Assembly: GCF_002563955.1 (NCBI RefSeq)
Contig: NZ_PDJE01000001.1
Span: 682,001-746,000 of the forward strand
Origin: Paramicrobacterium agarici
GTDB taxonomy: Bacteria > Actinomycetota > Actinomycetes > Actinomycetales > Microbacteriaceae
DNA: 64,000 nucleotides
Direction: 5' to 3'
A program made the translations under genes and the position numbers. The notes under the pieces are model-generated. The model made no database searches, was not told the origin of the DNA, and saw only the letters and a list, made by a program, of their open reading frames with translations. This document shows, piece after piece, positions 42,216 through 50,433 of this stretch (its first letter is position 1; each line of letters starts with the position of its first letter).

Positions 42216-42248
42216 GAGGGGCGGATGCTGTGAAAGCATCCGCCCCTC
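42216..42248 (-). terminator. Perfect 14-bp hairpin with GGATGCT arms after the MHS symporter gene
   Basis: GAGGGGCGGATGCT (42216-42229) and AGCATCCGCCCCTC (42235-42248) pair without mismatch around GTGAA. It starts 14 bases after the symporter stop on the minus strand and also separates that gene from the yefM promoter. There is no T-run. The GGGGCGGATGCT/AGCATCCGCCCC arms closely resemble those of the terminator at 41620-41655. Confidence 0.65.
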
Positions 42249-42261
42249 ATTCCTCGGCGCC

Positions 42262-43635
42262 CTACTTGCTCAGACCGTAGATCGGGTGCTTGGCCTGCTC
42301 CTCCTCGTGCTCCGGGCCGAGCGGAATGCGGGTGCGGTCGCGCAGCAGCAGCGTCGCGATGAACGCGATTGCCATGACGCCCGCGATGTACCAGGCGACG
42401 GCCTGCGACGTGCCGGTCGTCTGCACGATCCACGCCGAGATCGTGGGAGCGAACGCGCCGCCGAGCACCGCGCCGATCGCGTAGGCAATGGAGACGCCCG
42501 AGTAGCGAATGGATGCGGGGAACAGCTCGGTGAAGTACGCGGCCTGCGGTCCGTAGGTGAGGCCGTTGCCGATCGTGAATAGCGCGATTCCCACGAAGAA
42601 CAGCCACGCGCTGCCCGTGTCGACGAGGGGGAACAGGAACCACACCGTGATGAGGAAGATGATCCACCCCGTGATGTACGTGCTGCGGCGCCCGATCTTG
42701 TCTGAGAGCCAGCCGCCGAACCACGTGAACACGAGCCACACAACCGACGACACCGTCACGGCGACGAGCACAGGCGTGCGCTCCATTCCCACGAGACCGC
42801 CCTCGTCGAGCGGACGCGTGGCGTAGCCCTGCAGGAATCCGCCGGTCGTCATGTACCCGGCCGCGTTGTTGCCGGCGAAGGTGAGCGCGGCGAGAATCAC
42901 GAGCAGCCAGTGCTTGCGGAACAGCTGGATGATCGGCATCGACGCCTTCTCCTTCTTCGCCGCCATCTCGGCGAAGACCGGGGACTCGTCGACGCTGCGG
43001 CGCACGATGATTCCGACGACAACGAGAACGATGCTCAGAAGGAACGGAACGCGCCAGCCCCACTCGACGAACGCCTCACCGGGAGAGATGACGCCCGTCA
43101 TGAGAGCCAGCATGCCCGACGCGAGCAGCAGCCCGAGCGGCACGCCCATCTGCGGGAACGCGCCGAAGCGACCGCGCTTGTCAGCAGGAGCGTGCTCGAC
43201 GGCCATGAGCACGGCGCCGCCCCACTCGCCGCCCGTCGAGAGGCCCTGCAGAATGCGCAGCAGCACGAGCAGGATCGGCGCAGCGGCCCCGATCACGGCG
43301 TGCGTGGGCAGCAGGCCGATGAGAGTGGTGGATGCTCCCATGAGAATGAGCGTCCACACGAGCATGGTCTTGCGCCCGATCTTGTCGCCGAGGTGGCCGG
43401 CGATGAAGGCGCCGAGCGGGCGGAAGAGGAAGCTCACTCCCACAGATGCGAATGACAGGAGGATCGCCGCCTGCGGCCCGAGCGGCTCGAAGTAGAGCGA
43501 CGCGAAGAGCAGACCCGCGGCATTGGCGTAGAGGAAGAAGTCGTACCACTCGATCGTCGTGCCGATAATCGTCGCAATGGCGACTCTCTTCATATCCGTT
43601 GGAGTCGCCTCGGCAACTCTCGACGTCTCAGACAT
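42262..43635 (-). CDS. MFS metabolite:H+ symporter (MHS family)
   Basis: A 457-residue 12-helix transporter. The N-terminus (VAIATIIGTTIEWYDFFLYANAAGL) and the FRPLGAFIAGHLGDKIGRK loop near residue 73 are diagnostic for the metabolite:H+ symporter family, which includes citrate, alpha-ketoglutarate, shikimate and tricarballylate (TcuC) carriers. It probably imports a carboxylic acid and so gives the acid-degradation region a second uptake route. A partial GntR-type site (TGTATACGATGCA) lies 104 bases upstream of the start, which hints at shared control. Confidence 0.88.
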   Translation of the reverse strand: MSETSRVAEATPTDMKRVAIATIIGTTIEWYDFFLYANAAGLLFASLYFEPLGPQAAILLSFASVGVSFLFRPLGAFIAGHLGDKIGRKTMLVWTLILMGASTTLIGLLPTHAVIGAAAPILLVLLRILQGLSTGGEWGGAVLMAVEHAPADKRGRFGAFPQMGVPLGLLLASGMLALMTGVISPGEAFVEWGWRVPFLLSIVLVVVGIIVRRSVDESPVFAEMAAKKEKASMPIIQLFRKHWLLVILAALTFAGNNAAGYMTTGGFLQGYATRPLDEGGLVGMERTPVLVAVTVSSVVWLVFTWFGGWLSDKIGRRSTYITGWIIFLITVWFLFPLVDTGSAWLFFVGIALFTIGNGLTYGPQAAYFTELFPASIRYSGVSIAYAIGAVLGGAFAPTISAWIVQTTGTSQAVAWYIAGVMAIAFIATLLLRDRTRIPLGPEHEEEQAKHPIYGLSK

Positions 43636-43739
43636 CGTTGACTCCCTTGTCGTTAGCTTGTCGGTGTAACACGCTGTGCTTTCAGCGCACGATCACGACT
43701 CAGATCATATACGACCTGAGATACGGTGAAAAGTCATTT

Positions 43740-43752
43740 TGTATACGATGCA
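43740..43752. promoter_or_regulatory. Possible third GntR-type site upstream of the MHS symporter
   Basis: TGTATACGATGCA resembles the two operators at 39148 and 39319 (TGTATAC and ATGCA are shared) but lacks four internal bases. A related TATACG lies 30 bases closer to the gene. It is recorded as a weak match only. The rest of the 293 bases between 43635 and 43929 shows no gene. Confidence 0.35.
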
Positions 43753-43928
43753 TAACAATCGCGCCCAAGCGAACGAGAACGGGTGCCAGAGCAGCGCCGC
43801 GAAAGGCACCGAGCAGGGAGGCAGGCGCGCCGCAGCAGCGCACAGCAAGATGGTGCGTGGGCGTCATGGAGACGCGTGCGATTGCCACGCCATTGCCACG
43901 TCGCAGCGCGGTGTGGGTCACACGTGGG

Positions 43929-45122
43929 TCACGGATGCCGCGGGCGCAGCGCCGCGACGAGCACGGCGACCACGACGCTCACTGCCGCGAGAACCGTGAA
44001 GCTCGCGGGAAACGAGCTTGCCGTGGCGATCGTGCCGACGACAACCGACCCGAGACCGGTGCCGAGGTCGAACCCCGCGTTCCACACAACGCTCACGACG
44101 TTGCGCGCCCGGTCGCCGGCCGCGGCGAACGCCTCGACGAGCGTGACGTTCTGCAGCCCGCCGTACGCCGTTCCGATGAACGCCGCGCCGGCGAGAAGCA
44201 GCGTCGTGGCGACAGCATCCGCTGAGCTTGCCACGCCCCACGCGACGCCGCCGGCACCGAGCGCTGCGACCAGGAGCAGCGGGGCGATGAAGCGACGCGC
44301 GCCGAACCGGTCGGCGATGCCGCCGAAGATCCACCGCGAGAGCGCGCCGAGGCCCGTGAGCGCGAGCAGGGCGCCGACAGCTGTCGACGTGCTGGTGAGC
44401 ATGGTCGGCGCGAACGTCAGCACGGCGCCGCCGGTGCACGTGATGGTGAGCAGCGCGACGATCGGCATGACGACGGCGCGCGTGCGCACGGCGGCGATGC
44501 GTGAGCCCTGCGGCGCGACGTCGAGGGGCGACGTCTTGGGCGCTGGCACCGTGGCGAGGCGGCGGCCGAGCACGACAGCGAACGGCAGGGCGACGATCGG
44601 AGCGAGGCCGAGCAGAAAGACGACGGCAGGGCTGACGTTCTCGGCAAGCCACGGCGCTGCAGGGATCAGCACGAACTGCGGCACGGCAATCGCGAGTCCG
44701 TATGCGCCGATCGCCCGGCCGCGGCGCTTCGGCTCGACGAGAGCCGCGACAGCGGACGAGCCGCACACGGTGATGATGCCGAAGCCGATGCCGCGCACCA
44801 CGGCGAGCGCGAGAATGAGCGGCAGCTGGTCGGAGAGCAGGTGCACCGCAGACGGCAGCCCCAGGCAGAGCAGCCCGATCACCAGCATCCGCGACCACCC
44901 GAGCAGGCGAAGGCCCGGCGCGACGAGCATCTGCGTCGCCACGGTCGAGAGCATGAGCAGCCCGTTGACGAGCCCGCTGCCGAAGCTGTCGGCTCCGCCC
45001 ATGGTCGCCCACAACGGTGCAACGGGCATAAGCAGTGAGAATCCGCTGAACGCAAGGGCCGTCGTCAGAAGCAGCGGGGGCATGCCCGGCAGCGTCCAGA
45101 CAGACGGCTTGCGCTCGGTCAC
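43929..45122 (-). CDS. MFS transporter
   Basis: A 397-residue 12-helix major facilitator protein. Recognisable are GFGIITVCGSSAVAALVEPKRRGRAIGAYGLA near the end of the first half (family motif C region and the RRGRAIG loop) and GGIADRFGARRFIAP in the second half. GTG at 45122 with GGGGAGG upstream is preferred; an ATG 57 bases earlier begins an Arg-rich stretch unlike a membrane protein start. It is flanked by the MHS symporter upstream region and the GH4 unit and shows no clear link to either. The substrate is unknown; exporters of this size are common. Confidence 0.82.
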   Translation of the reverse strand: MTERKPSVWTLPGMPPLLLTTALAFSGFSLLMPVAPLWATMGGADSFGSGLVNGLLMLSTVATQMLVAPGLRLLGWSRMLVIGLLCLGLPSAVHLLSDQLPLILALAVVRGIGFGIITVCGSSAVAALVEPKRRGRAIGAYGLAIAVPQFVLIPAAPWLAENVSPAVVFLLGLAPIVALPFAVVLGRRLATVPAPKTSPLDVAPQGSRIAAVRTRAVVMPIVALLTITCTGGAVLTFAPTMLTSTSTAVGALLALTGLGALSRWIFGGIADRFGARRFIAPLLLVAALGAGGVAWGVASSADAVATTLLLAGAAFIGTAYGGLQNVTLVEAFAAAGDRARNVVSVVWNAGFDLGTGLGSVVVGTIATASSFPASFTVLAAVSVVVAVLVAALRPRHP

Positions 45123-45187
45123 CCGGCCTCCCCTCCCGCGAATCGGCACTCGAGAAAGCCTATCGGTGCTGCGGCGCACGAACGGGG

Positions 45188-45217
45188 CGGATGCTGTCGC
45201 GGTGGCGACAGCATCCG
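45188..45217. terminator. Perfect 13-bp hairpin made of two GGATGCTGTCGC copies
   Basis: CGGATGCTGTCGC (45188-45200) and GCGACAGCATCCG (45205-45217) pair fully around GGTG. It lies 17 bases after the GH4 gene stop (minus strand) and upstream of the MFS gene. There is no T-run, so its action as a terminator is inferred from position. Confidence 0.6.
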
Positions 45218-45233
45218 GAATCGCTTTCTGGGT

Positions 45234-46538
45234 CTACGCCGGCTGCGTGAGCGCTTCGGGGAGGTGCTGCGCGTGCGCTTGCGTGAGCTCGTCGCAGATG
45301 CGCCACAGCGTCTCGGGGGAGACGCTCGACGTGGCGTTCGGGTCGGCGAGGAGCGCCTGGCGCACGAGCGTCGGGTTCTCGGTGCGGGCTGCCTCGATGG
45401 CTGCCCCCGCGACGGCGGCGTATGCGCGATTCACGGTGACGCACTCTGTCGGCAGGTCGCCCATGGGCACGGGGTGCACGCCCTGCTCGTCAATGATGCA
45501 CGGCACCTCGACGACCTGCGCCTCGGGCAGGTTGCTGATCAGCCCGGCGTTGGCGATGTTCGCGTGGATCTCACGCCGCGTTCCCGTGACGATCGAGTGG
45601 ATGAGCTGCGGGGCGTACTCGGTCGCGTCGTTCTCGAGCTCGATGTCCTGCCCGCTGTCGAGCGCGGCGCGGGTGTGCTCGAATTCGGCGACGTTCTCTT
45701 CGCTGATCTGCAGGTACTCGAGCGGCGTGAGCCGGTACTTCTCGCGCTGCGACTCCGACCGCAGAAACCACGAGAGGTACTCTGCCGAGTGCTCGCTCGT
45801 CTCGGTGGGGTAGTAGCCCACACGGCGAAAGATCTCGGCCCGCACGCGGCGCTGCAGTTGAGGGTCGTCGTCGATGCGCTGCTTCAGGCGCGGGTAGAGG
45901 TCGTCGCCGTCGAGCGTCGTCCACTCCAGCAACCACGACTGGTGGTTAAGTCCCGCTGCACGATACCGCGTCTGTGAGACATCGAGCCCGACGAGCTCTG
46001 CGAGGTCATGCGCCGTCCAGTACACGCTGTGGCACAGACCGATCGTGCGGATGCTCGGAGCGACGAGGTTCGCCCACCACACGTTCATGGTCATGGGGTT
46101 CGTGTAGTTGAGAAAGTATGCGTTGGGGCAGACCTGCTCCATGTCGCGGAGAATCTGCGTGAGCACGGGAAAGGTGCGCAGTCCGCGGAACACGCCGCCG
46201 ACGCCCGTCGTGTCTCCGATGGTCTGCAGCAGCCCGTGCTTCGCAGGAACCTCGAGATCGGCGCGCGTCCCCTCGATACCGCCCACTTGGATCATGTTGA
46301 TCACGAAGTCGGCGCCCTCCAGAGCCTGACGGCGGTCAGCGGATGCTGTCACGCGAGCGTGTGCGCCCAGCTTCTGTGACACGAAGGCCGCCGTCGCCTC
46401 CGCCACACGAAGACGTTCGGCGTCGATGTCGTGAAGGGCGATCTCGATCTCGTCGAACTCGGGGTAGCGCAGAAGGTCGGTGAGCAGCTGCTTGGTGAAG
46501 ACGACGCTTCCAGCGCCGATGAAAGTCACACGGGTCAT
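45234..46538 (-). CDS. Glycoside hydrolase family 4 enzyme (alpha-galactosidase/glucosidase type)
   Basis: A 434-residue GH4 enzyme. This family uses NAD+ and a divalent metal for an oxidation-elimination mechanism instead of simple hydrolysis. RVTFIGAGSVVFTKQLLTDLL at the N-terminus is the NAD-binding signature, GLCHSVYW near residue 170 provides the metal-binding Cys and His, and GLNHQSWLLEW near residue 203 the second His. The set resembles MelA-type alpha-galactosidases rather than 6-phospho-glycosidases, but the sugar is not certain. The start at 46538 is required by the motif. It is divergent from the DeoR regulator. Confidence 0.86.
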   Translation of the reverse strand: MTRVTFIGAGSVVFTKQLLTDLLRYPEFDEIEIALHDIDAERLRVAEATAAFVSQKLGAHARVTASADRRQALEGADFVINMIQVGGIEGTRADLEVPAKHGLLQTIGDTTGVGGVFRGLRTFPVLTQILRDMEQVCPNAYFLNYTNPMTMNVWWANLVAPSIRTIGLCHSVYWTAHDLAELVGLDVSQTRYRAAGLNHQSWLLEWTTLDGDDLYPRLKQRIDDDPQLQRRVRAEIFRRVGYYPTETSEHSAEYLSWFLRSESQREKYRLTPLEYLQISEENVAEFEHTRAALDSGQDIELENDATEYAPQLIHSIVTGTRREIHANIANAGLISNLPEAQVVEVPCIIDEQGVHPVPMGDLPTECVTVNRAYAAVAGAAIEAARTENPTLVRQALLADPNATSSVSPETLWRICDELTQAHAQHLPEALTQPA

Positions 46539-46572
46539 ACACACATTGTGACCGCATCGATCACATTCCTCG

Positions 46573-46591
46573 TCAAAACGGTCACTTTTGA
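46573..46591. promoter_or_regulatory. DeoR-type half-sites in the GH4 promoter
   Basis: TCAAAA-CGGTCAC-TTTTGA is an inverted repeat using the same TTTTGA/TCAAAA elements that flank the complete DeoR sites at 46686 and 48971. TGAGCG follows it at 46592-46597. It is 35 bases upstream of the GH4 start. The arrangement differs from the complete sites, so the match is partial. Confidence 0.4.
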
Positions 46592-46685
46592 TGAGCGGGA
46601 ACGGGTGCCGCGGCCGCTGCGTTCCGCGCGGTAGTGCGGTGTTTTGCGGGAAACCGTCGCGCAGTGCTCTGCGCAACCCGATCGC

Positions 46686-46711
46686 TTTTCTGAGCGAATC
46701 TGTGATCAAAT
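46686..46711. promoter_or_regulatory. Probable DeoR operator upstream of its own gene
   Basis: The 26-bp element has TTTT-C-TGAGCGAA at its left end and TGTGATCAAAT at its right. It ends only eight bases before the ATG at 46719. A second element with the same length, layout and shared bases lies before the ABC importer at 48971-48996. Confidence 0.6.
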
Positions 46712-46718
46712 ATGACTC

Positions 46719-47531
46719 ATGAACCCCGCCATGCCGTCGTCAAGCCAGCCTCTCGTCGCCTCAGCCAAGCGATCGGCACGCCTCTCGGCGATCCTCAGCG
46801 CGCTCGCCGAGTCCTCGACCGTCACGCTCGCCGAGCTCACCGACATGCTCAAGGCCTCCCCGGCGACCATCAGGCGCGACCTCGCGCTGCTCGAGGCGCA
46901 GGGCTTTCTCACCCGGACCCACGGCGGAGCGCAGGCGACCGAGATGAAGGCCGAGCTGCCCGTGCGGTATCGGGACTCCACCGAACGCGACGCGAAGGTG
47001 GCGATCGCGCGCAAGGCCGCCGAGTTGATTCCGGGCGGCCGGCAGGCGATCGCGATCGGCGGCGGCAGCACCGCGGCGGAGGTCGCCCGCAATCTCACGG
47101 CGCGCACCGATCTCACAATCGTCACCAACTCGCTCACGACCGCCTACGAGCTCGCGTCACGCAGCAAGGTCAAGGTCGTCATGACCGGCGGCGTGATCCG
47201 CCCGACATCGTTTGAACTCGTCGGCTCGCTCGCCGAAGGCGCGCTCAACGCCATCAACGTCGCCATGACGGTCATCGGAGCCGACGGCATCACGGCGGCG
47301 AACGGACTCACGACCTTCGACGACATTGAGGCGCGCACGAATCGCTCGATGGTGACGCACGCGGGGCGCGTTGTTGTGGTCGCCGACAGCACGAAGCTCG
47401 GGGAGGTGCGCCTCGCTCGCGTCGCCGACCTCAGCGAAGTGACCGATCTCGTCATCGACGATGACGCCGACGCCGACGAGCTCGCCAAGATCGAGAAGCT
47501 CGGCGTACGCGTGCACCGCGTTCGGGCGTAG
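46719..47531 (+). CDS. DeoR/GlpR-family regulator
   Basis: A 270-residue sugar-metabolism regulator. The DeoR HTH covers residues about 18-70 (LSAILSALAESSTVTLAELTDMLKASPATIRRDLALLE), followed by THGGA, the usual link to the DeoRC sensor domain. The sensor carries the AIGGGSTAAEVA and VMTGGVIRPTSFELVG motifs that bind a phosphorylated sugar. It is divergent from the GH4 gene. Matching 26-bp operators before this gene and before the ABC importer suggest that it represses both until a sugar phosphate appears, probably the product of the PfkB kinase. Confidence 0.9.
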   Translation: MNPAMPSSSQPLVASAKRSARLSAILSALAESSTVTLAELTDMLKASPATIRRDLALLEAQGFLTRTHGGAQATEMKAELPVRYRDSTERDAKVAIARKAAELIPGGRQAIAIGGGSTAAEVARNLTARTDLTIVTNSLTTAYELASRSKVKVVMTGGVIRPTSFELVGSLAEGALNAINVAMTVIGADGITAANGLTTFDDIEARTNRSMVTHAGRVVVVADSTKLGEVRLARVADLSEVTDLVIDDDADADELAKIEKLGVRVHRVRA

Positions 47532-47550
47532 GGGCGGTCGGCGCAGCGCG

Positions 47551-48108
47551 TCAGCGATCCGTGATCGCGGCCGCCAGGCGCTCGACGCCATAGGCGAAGG
47601 CTGTGTCGACATCGCCTCCGAGGTGGAACGAGCCATTGAGCTCCATAGCGATGAAACCCGTGGCCCAGGCGGTGAACGTGCGTGCCGCCTCAAGCACGTT
47701 GTCGTGGTCGACGATTTCGGCGACGGCGTCGAAGAGCGGTGCACTGCTGGTCTCGAGCAGCTCACGTGAGGGCGGCTCCGTGGTGAGCGGCGTGAACACC
47801 AGCAGGTACGCGGCCGTTCGTGCGCGGGCGAACTCCCGCAGTGCCGTGACGATGGCCCTAAGCCGCTCTCGTGGATCGCCTCCGGGGTCGGCCTGGGCGA
47901 GCGCCGCGCCCAGCTCGGTGACGGCGGCCTCGGCGATGAGGCGGATCAGCTCGTCGCGATTGCGCACTCGCTTGTAGAGCGAGGGAGGCCGCACCCCGAC
48001 GCGCTCGGCGACGGCGGCCATCGTGACGGCGTCGAGACCATCGCTTTCGAGAATGTGCTGACCGGCGGCCACGATGGCCGGAAGTGATGTGCGGTCGGGG
48101 GTGGGCAT
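47551..48108 (-). CDS. TetR/AcrR-family regulator
   Basis: A 185-residue TetR protein. The HTH is at residues about 10-50 (IVAAGQHILESDGLDAVTMAAVAERVGVRPPSLYKRV), and the C-terminal TetR_C_33-like ligand domain includes GFIAMELNGSFHLGG. The start at 48108 is chosen; a longer frame upstream would begin inside the operator. It is divergent from an MBL-fold hydrolase with the palindrome between them, so it most likely represses that gene and itself. Confidence 0.87.
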   Translation of the reverse strand: MPTPDRTSLPAIVAAGQHILESDGLDAVTMAAVAERVGVRPPSLYKRVRNRDELIRLIAEAAVTELGAALAQADPGGDPRERLRAIVTALREFARARTAAYLLVFTPLTTEPPSRELLETSSAPLFDAVAEIVDHDNVLEAARTFTAWATGFIAMELNGSFHLGGDVDTAFAYGVERLAAAITDR

Positions 48109-48131
48109 GAATCGAGTATAGCTATTGCGCG

Positions 48132-48146
48132 TAGCCATGATGGCTA
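48132..48146. promoter_or_regulatory. TetR operator between the tetR-type and MBL genes
   Basis: TAGCCAT-G-ATGGCTA is a perfect 7-bp inverted repeat. Another TAGCCAT copy follows at 48154-48160, just before the hydrolase ATG at 48162, and a degenerate TAGCTAT lies at 48119-48125. Confidence 0.65.
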
Positions 48147-48161
48147 TGTATCGTAGCCATC

Positions 48162-48890
48162 ATGGAACTGGCACCCGGACTCCGCCGCATCGGCAACGAC
48201 ATCATCGCGGCGCACCTCATCGTCGACGACAGCGGCATCACCCTCATTGATGCCGGACTTGCCGGTCACTGGCGAGACCTGCAGCGCGAGCTGGCAGAGA
48301 TTGGCAGATCGCCCGCCGACATCCGGGGTGTCGTTCTCACACACGGCGACAGCGACCACATCGGCTTCGCCGAGCGACTGCGCCGCGACTTCGGCGTTCC
48401 CGTTTTCGTGCACGAGGCGGATGCTGCGCGAGCACGCGGCGAGGAGTCGACAAAGCCCGCGTGGGGCGGCGCCAAGATCGCACCCGTGCTGCGCTTTCTC
48501 GCGTACTCGATCCGCAAGGACGGCTTGCGCACGACGCACCTGAGCGAGGTGCGGACGGTCGCGGACGGTGACGCGCTCGAACTTCCCGGCTCTCCGAAGG
48601 TCATCGGGCTTCCCGGCCATTCGCCGGGGAGCATCGCGATTCACGTTCCCTCCTTCTCCGCGCTCTTCGTGGGCGACGGACTCACGACGGGGCACGTGCT
48701 CACCGGCAGCCGCGGACCGCAGCCGGCTCCGTTCACCGACGATCCGACTGCGGCCGCAGCATCCCTCACCCGCCTCGAGACCGAGCTCGGCGCTGAGTGG
48801 AGCGGCTGGATCATTCCCGGGCACGGTGCGCCCTGGCGCGGAAGCATCGCCGAGCTGCTTCACGCGTACCGCTCTACGCAGTCAGGCTGA
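48162..48890 (+). CDS. MBL-fold metallo-hydrolase
   Basis: A 242-residue metallo-beta-lactamase-fold enzyme. The zinc motif is LTHGDSDHIGF near residue 60 (HxxxDH form; the usual first HxH is replaced by HGD). Further ligands are GHSPGSIAIHV near residue 151, GDG near residue 168 and PGHGAPW near residue 222. Such proteins hydrolyse esters, thioesters or lactones; the substrate here is unknown. Control by the adjacent TetR is suggested by the palindrome immediately upstream. The gap to the next gene (204 bases) carries the DeoR-type operator. Confidence 0.87.
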   Translation: MELAPGLRRIGNDIIAAHLIVDDSGITLIDAGLAGHWRDLQRELAEIGRSPADIRGVVLTHGDSDHIGFAERLRRDFGVPVFVHEADAARARGEESTKPAWGGAKIAPVLRFLAYSIRKDGLRTTHLSEVRTVADGDALELPGSPKVIGLPGHSPGSIAIHVPSFSALFVGDGLTTGHVLTGSRGPQPAPFTDDPTAAAASLTRLETELGAEWSGWIIPGHGAPWRGSIAELLHAYRSTQSG

Positions 48891-48970
48891 GCAGCATCCT
48901 GGCCTGGATCTGGGCCTCGTGAGCGGTCCTCGCGGGCTGAACGATCACTCGGAATGCGCGCATCAAGCAG

Positions 48971-48996
48971 TTTTATGAGCGAAAGATTGCTCAAAA
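48971..48996. promoter_or_regulatory. Probable DeoR operator upstream of the sugar ABC importer
   Basis: The 26-bp element reads TTTTATGAGCGAAAG at the left and ATTGCTCAAAA at the right and forms an inverted repeat (TGAGC/GCTCA). Its length, spacing and most bases match the element at 46686-46711 upstream of deoR. It lies about 100 bases before the binding-protein start. Confidence 0.65.
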
Positions 48997-49093
48997 CGCT
49001 ACGTCGTGTCAGATTCACTGTGACGGGAAGCATCCGCCCACCTGAACCTTCTGCTTCCCGCTCCCTTCACAGGTGAAGCCGAAAGGGTCAACA

Positions 49094-50431
49094 ATGACGT
49101 ACCACCCACAGCTCAAACGAACAGGGCTCAAACGCACCGCTCTCGTCGGCGCGGCCATCGCGGCCGTCAGCGCACTGACGCTGACCGGCTGCGGCGGCCA
49201 GCAAGGCGCGACGACGCTCGACAAAGACGCTCCCGTGACGATCACGATGTGGTCGGGGCAGACCGACGAGGCCCAAGACCTCATCGAGAAGCTCGCGGCC
49301 GAGTTCGAAGACGAGCACTCCAATGTCACGATCGAGCTCTCGGCCGGGGCCTCATCGACCGAGCAGCTGCTGCAGAAGCTCTCGGCCGGATTCGCCGGCA
49401 ACAGCTACCCCGACATCTCGTACGCGTTCGGCGCTTGGGCGAGCCAGCTCGAAGCATCGGGACGCACACTCGACATCACCGACAAGGTAAACGAGCCCGA
49501 CGTCCAATGGGAGGAGTTCTCGGAGGCCGCCCGCAAGACCGTGCAGCCGACCGGGGAGAAGACCATTGGATTCCCCGCCATCGTCGACAACCTCTCGCTC
49601 ATCTACAACAAGACCCTGTTCGACAAAGCGGGTCTCGACTACCCCGACGAGAACTGGTCATGGGACGACTTCAGGGATGCTGCGAAGACGCTGACCGACC
49701 CGGCGTCGAACACCTACGGCTACGGCTACTCGGTGTCGGGATCTGAAGAGACGACGTGGCAGTTCTGGCCGCACCTGTGGCAGAACGGCGGCGAGATCCT
49801 CAGCGACGACCAGCAGACCGCGGCGTTCGACTCAGAGGCCGGCGTCGAAGCGCTGACCTTTCTGCAGGACATGGCCGTCACTGACAAGAGCGTCTACCTC
49901 GACCAGACCGACACGAAGTTCGGGCAGCTGTTCGCGAGCGACCGCATCGGCATGATCACGTCGGGCCCCTGGCAGCTCTACGACCTCGTGAAGGCCGGCA
50001 CCGACTACGGCGTGACCGTGCTGCCGGGAACCGACGGCGACCACCAGACGGTCTCCGGCCCCGACATCTGGGCGCTCTTCGACCACAAGGACGCCAACCG
50101 CGAATACTGGTCGTACGAGTTCGTGAAGTGGCTGACGAGCGCCGAGCAGGACGTGCGCTGGAACGTCGCGATCGGCAACCTGCCATTGCGCTCGAGCGAG
50201 GTCGACTCCGAGGAGTTCGCCGAGCAGGCGGCGCAGTACCCCGGCCTCGAGATCATGGCCGCCAACAACGAGAACGCACAGAAGGCGCGGCCCACCGTTC
50301 CCGGCTACGTCAACCTCTCTGAGGCGATCGGCAGCGCAATCTCGCAAGTGCTACAGGGCCAGTCCGACCCGGCAGAGGCGCTCAAGGCCGCAGCCGAGAA
50401 GGCGAACGAGAAGCTCGGGGACTCGAAGTAG
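49094..50431 (+). CDS. ABC sugar importer, extracellular solute-binding lipoprotein
   Basis: A 445-residue family 1 solute-binding protein. The signal peptide ends in the lipobox LTGC at Cys33, so the mature protein is lipid-anchored. Features of sugar-binding members include VTITMWSGQTDEAQDLIEKL near residue 48, the YNKTLFDKAGLDYP segment near residue 172 and GPWQLYDLVKAG near residue 292. It captures a sugar or oligosaccharide for the two permeases encoded next (two-base gap). The sugar is probably an alpha-galactoside or related glycoside if the GH4 enzyme belongs to the same system, which is inferred from the shared operator. Confidence 0.9.
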   Translation: MTYHPQLKRTGLKRTALVGAAIAAVSALTLTGCGGQQGATTLDKDAPVTITMWSGQTDEAQDLIEKLAAEFEDEHSNVTIELSAGASSTEQLLQKLSAGFAGNSYPDISYAFGAWASQLEASGRTLDITDKVNEPDVQWEEFSEAARKTVQPTGEKTIGFPAIVDNLSLIYNKTLFDKAGLDYPDENWSWDDFRDAAKTLTDPASNTYGYGYSVSGSEETTWQFWPHLWQNGGEILSDDQQTAAFDSEAGVEALTFLQDMAVTDKSVYLDQTDTKFGQLFASDRIGMITSGPWQLYDLVKAGTDYGVTVLPGTDGDHQTVSGPDIWALFDHKDANREYWSYEFVKWLTSAEQDVRWNVAIGNLPLRSSEVDSEEFAEQAAQYPGLEIMAANNENAQKARPTVPGYVNLSEAIGSAISQVLQGQSDPAEALKAAAEKANEKLGDSK

Positions 50432-50433
50432 CA

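Noticed and set aside
43783..45813. 676-codon plus-strand frame crossing the MFS and GH4 genes
   Set aside because: It spans two unrelated minus-strand genes and is Ser/Arg/Thr/Pro-rich with no recognisable domain.
46547..46565. TGTGA...TCACA resembling a CRP site in the GH4 promoter
   Set aside because: The spacer is nine bases instead of six, and DeoR-type elements explain the region better.
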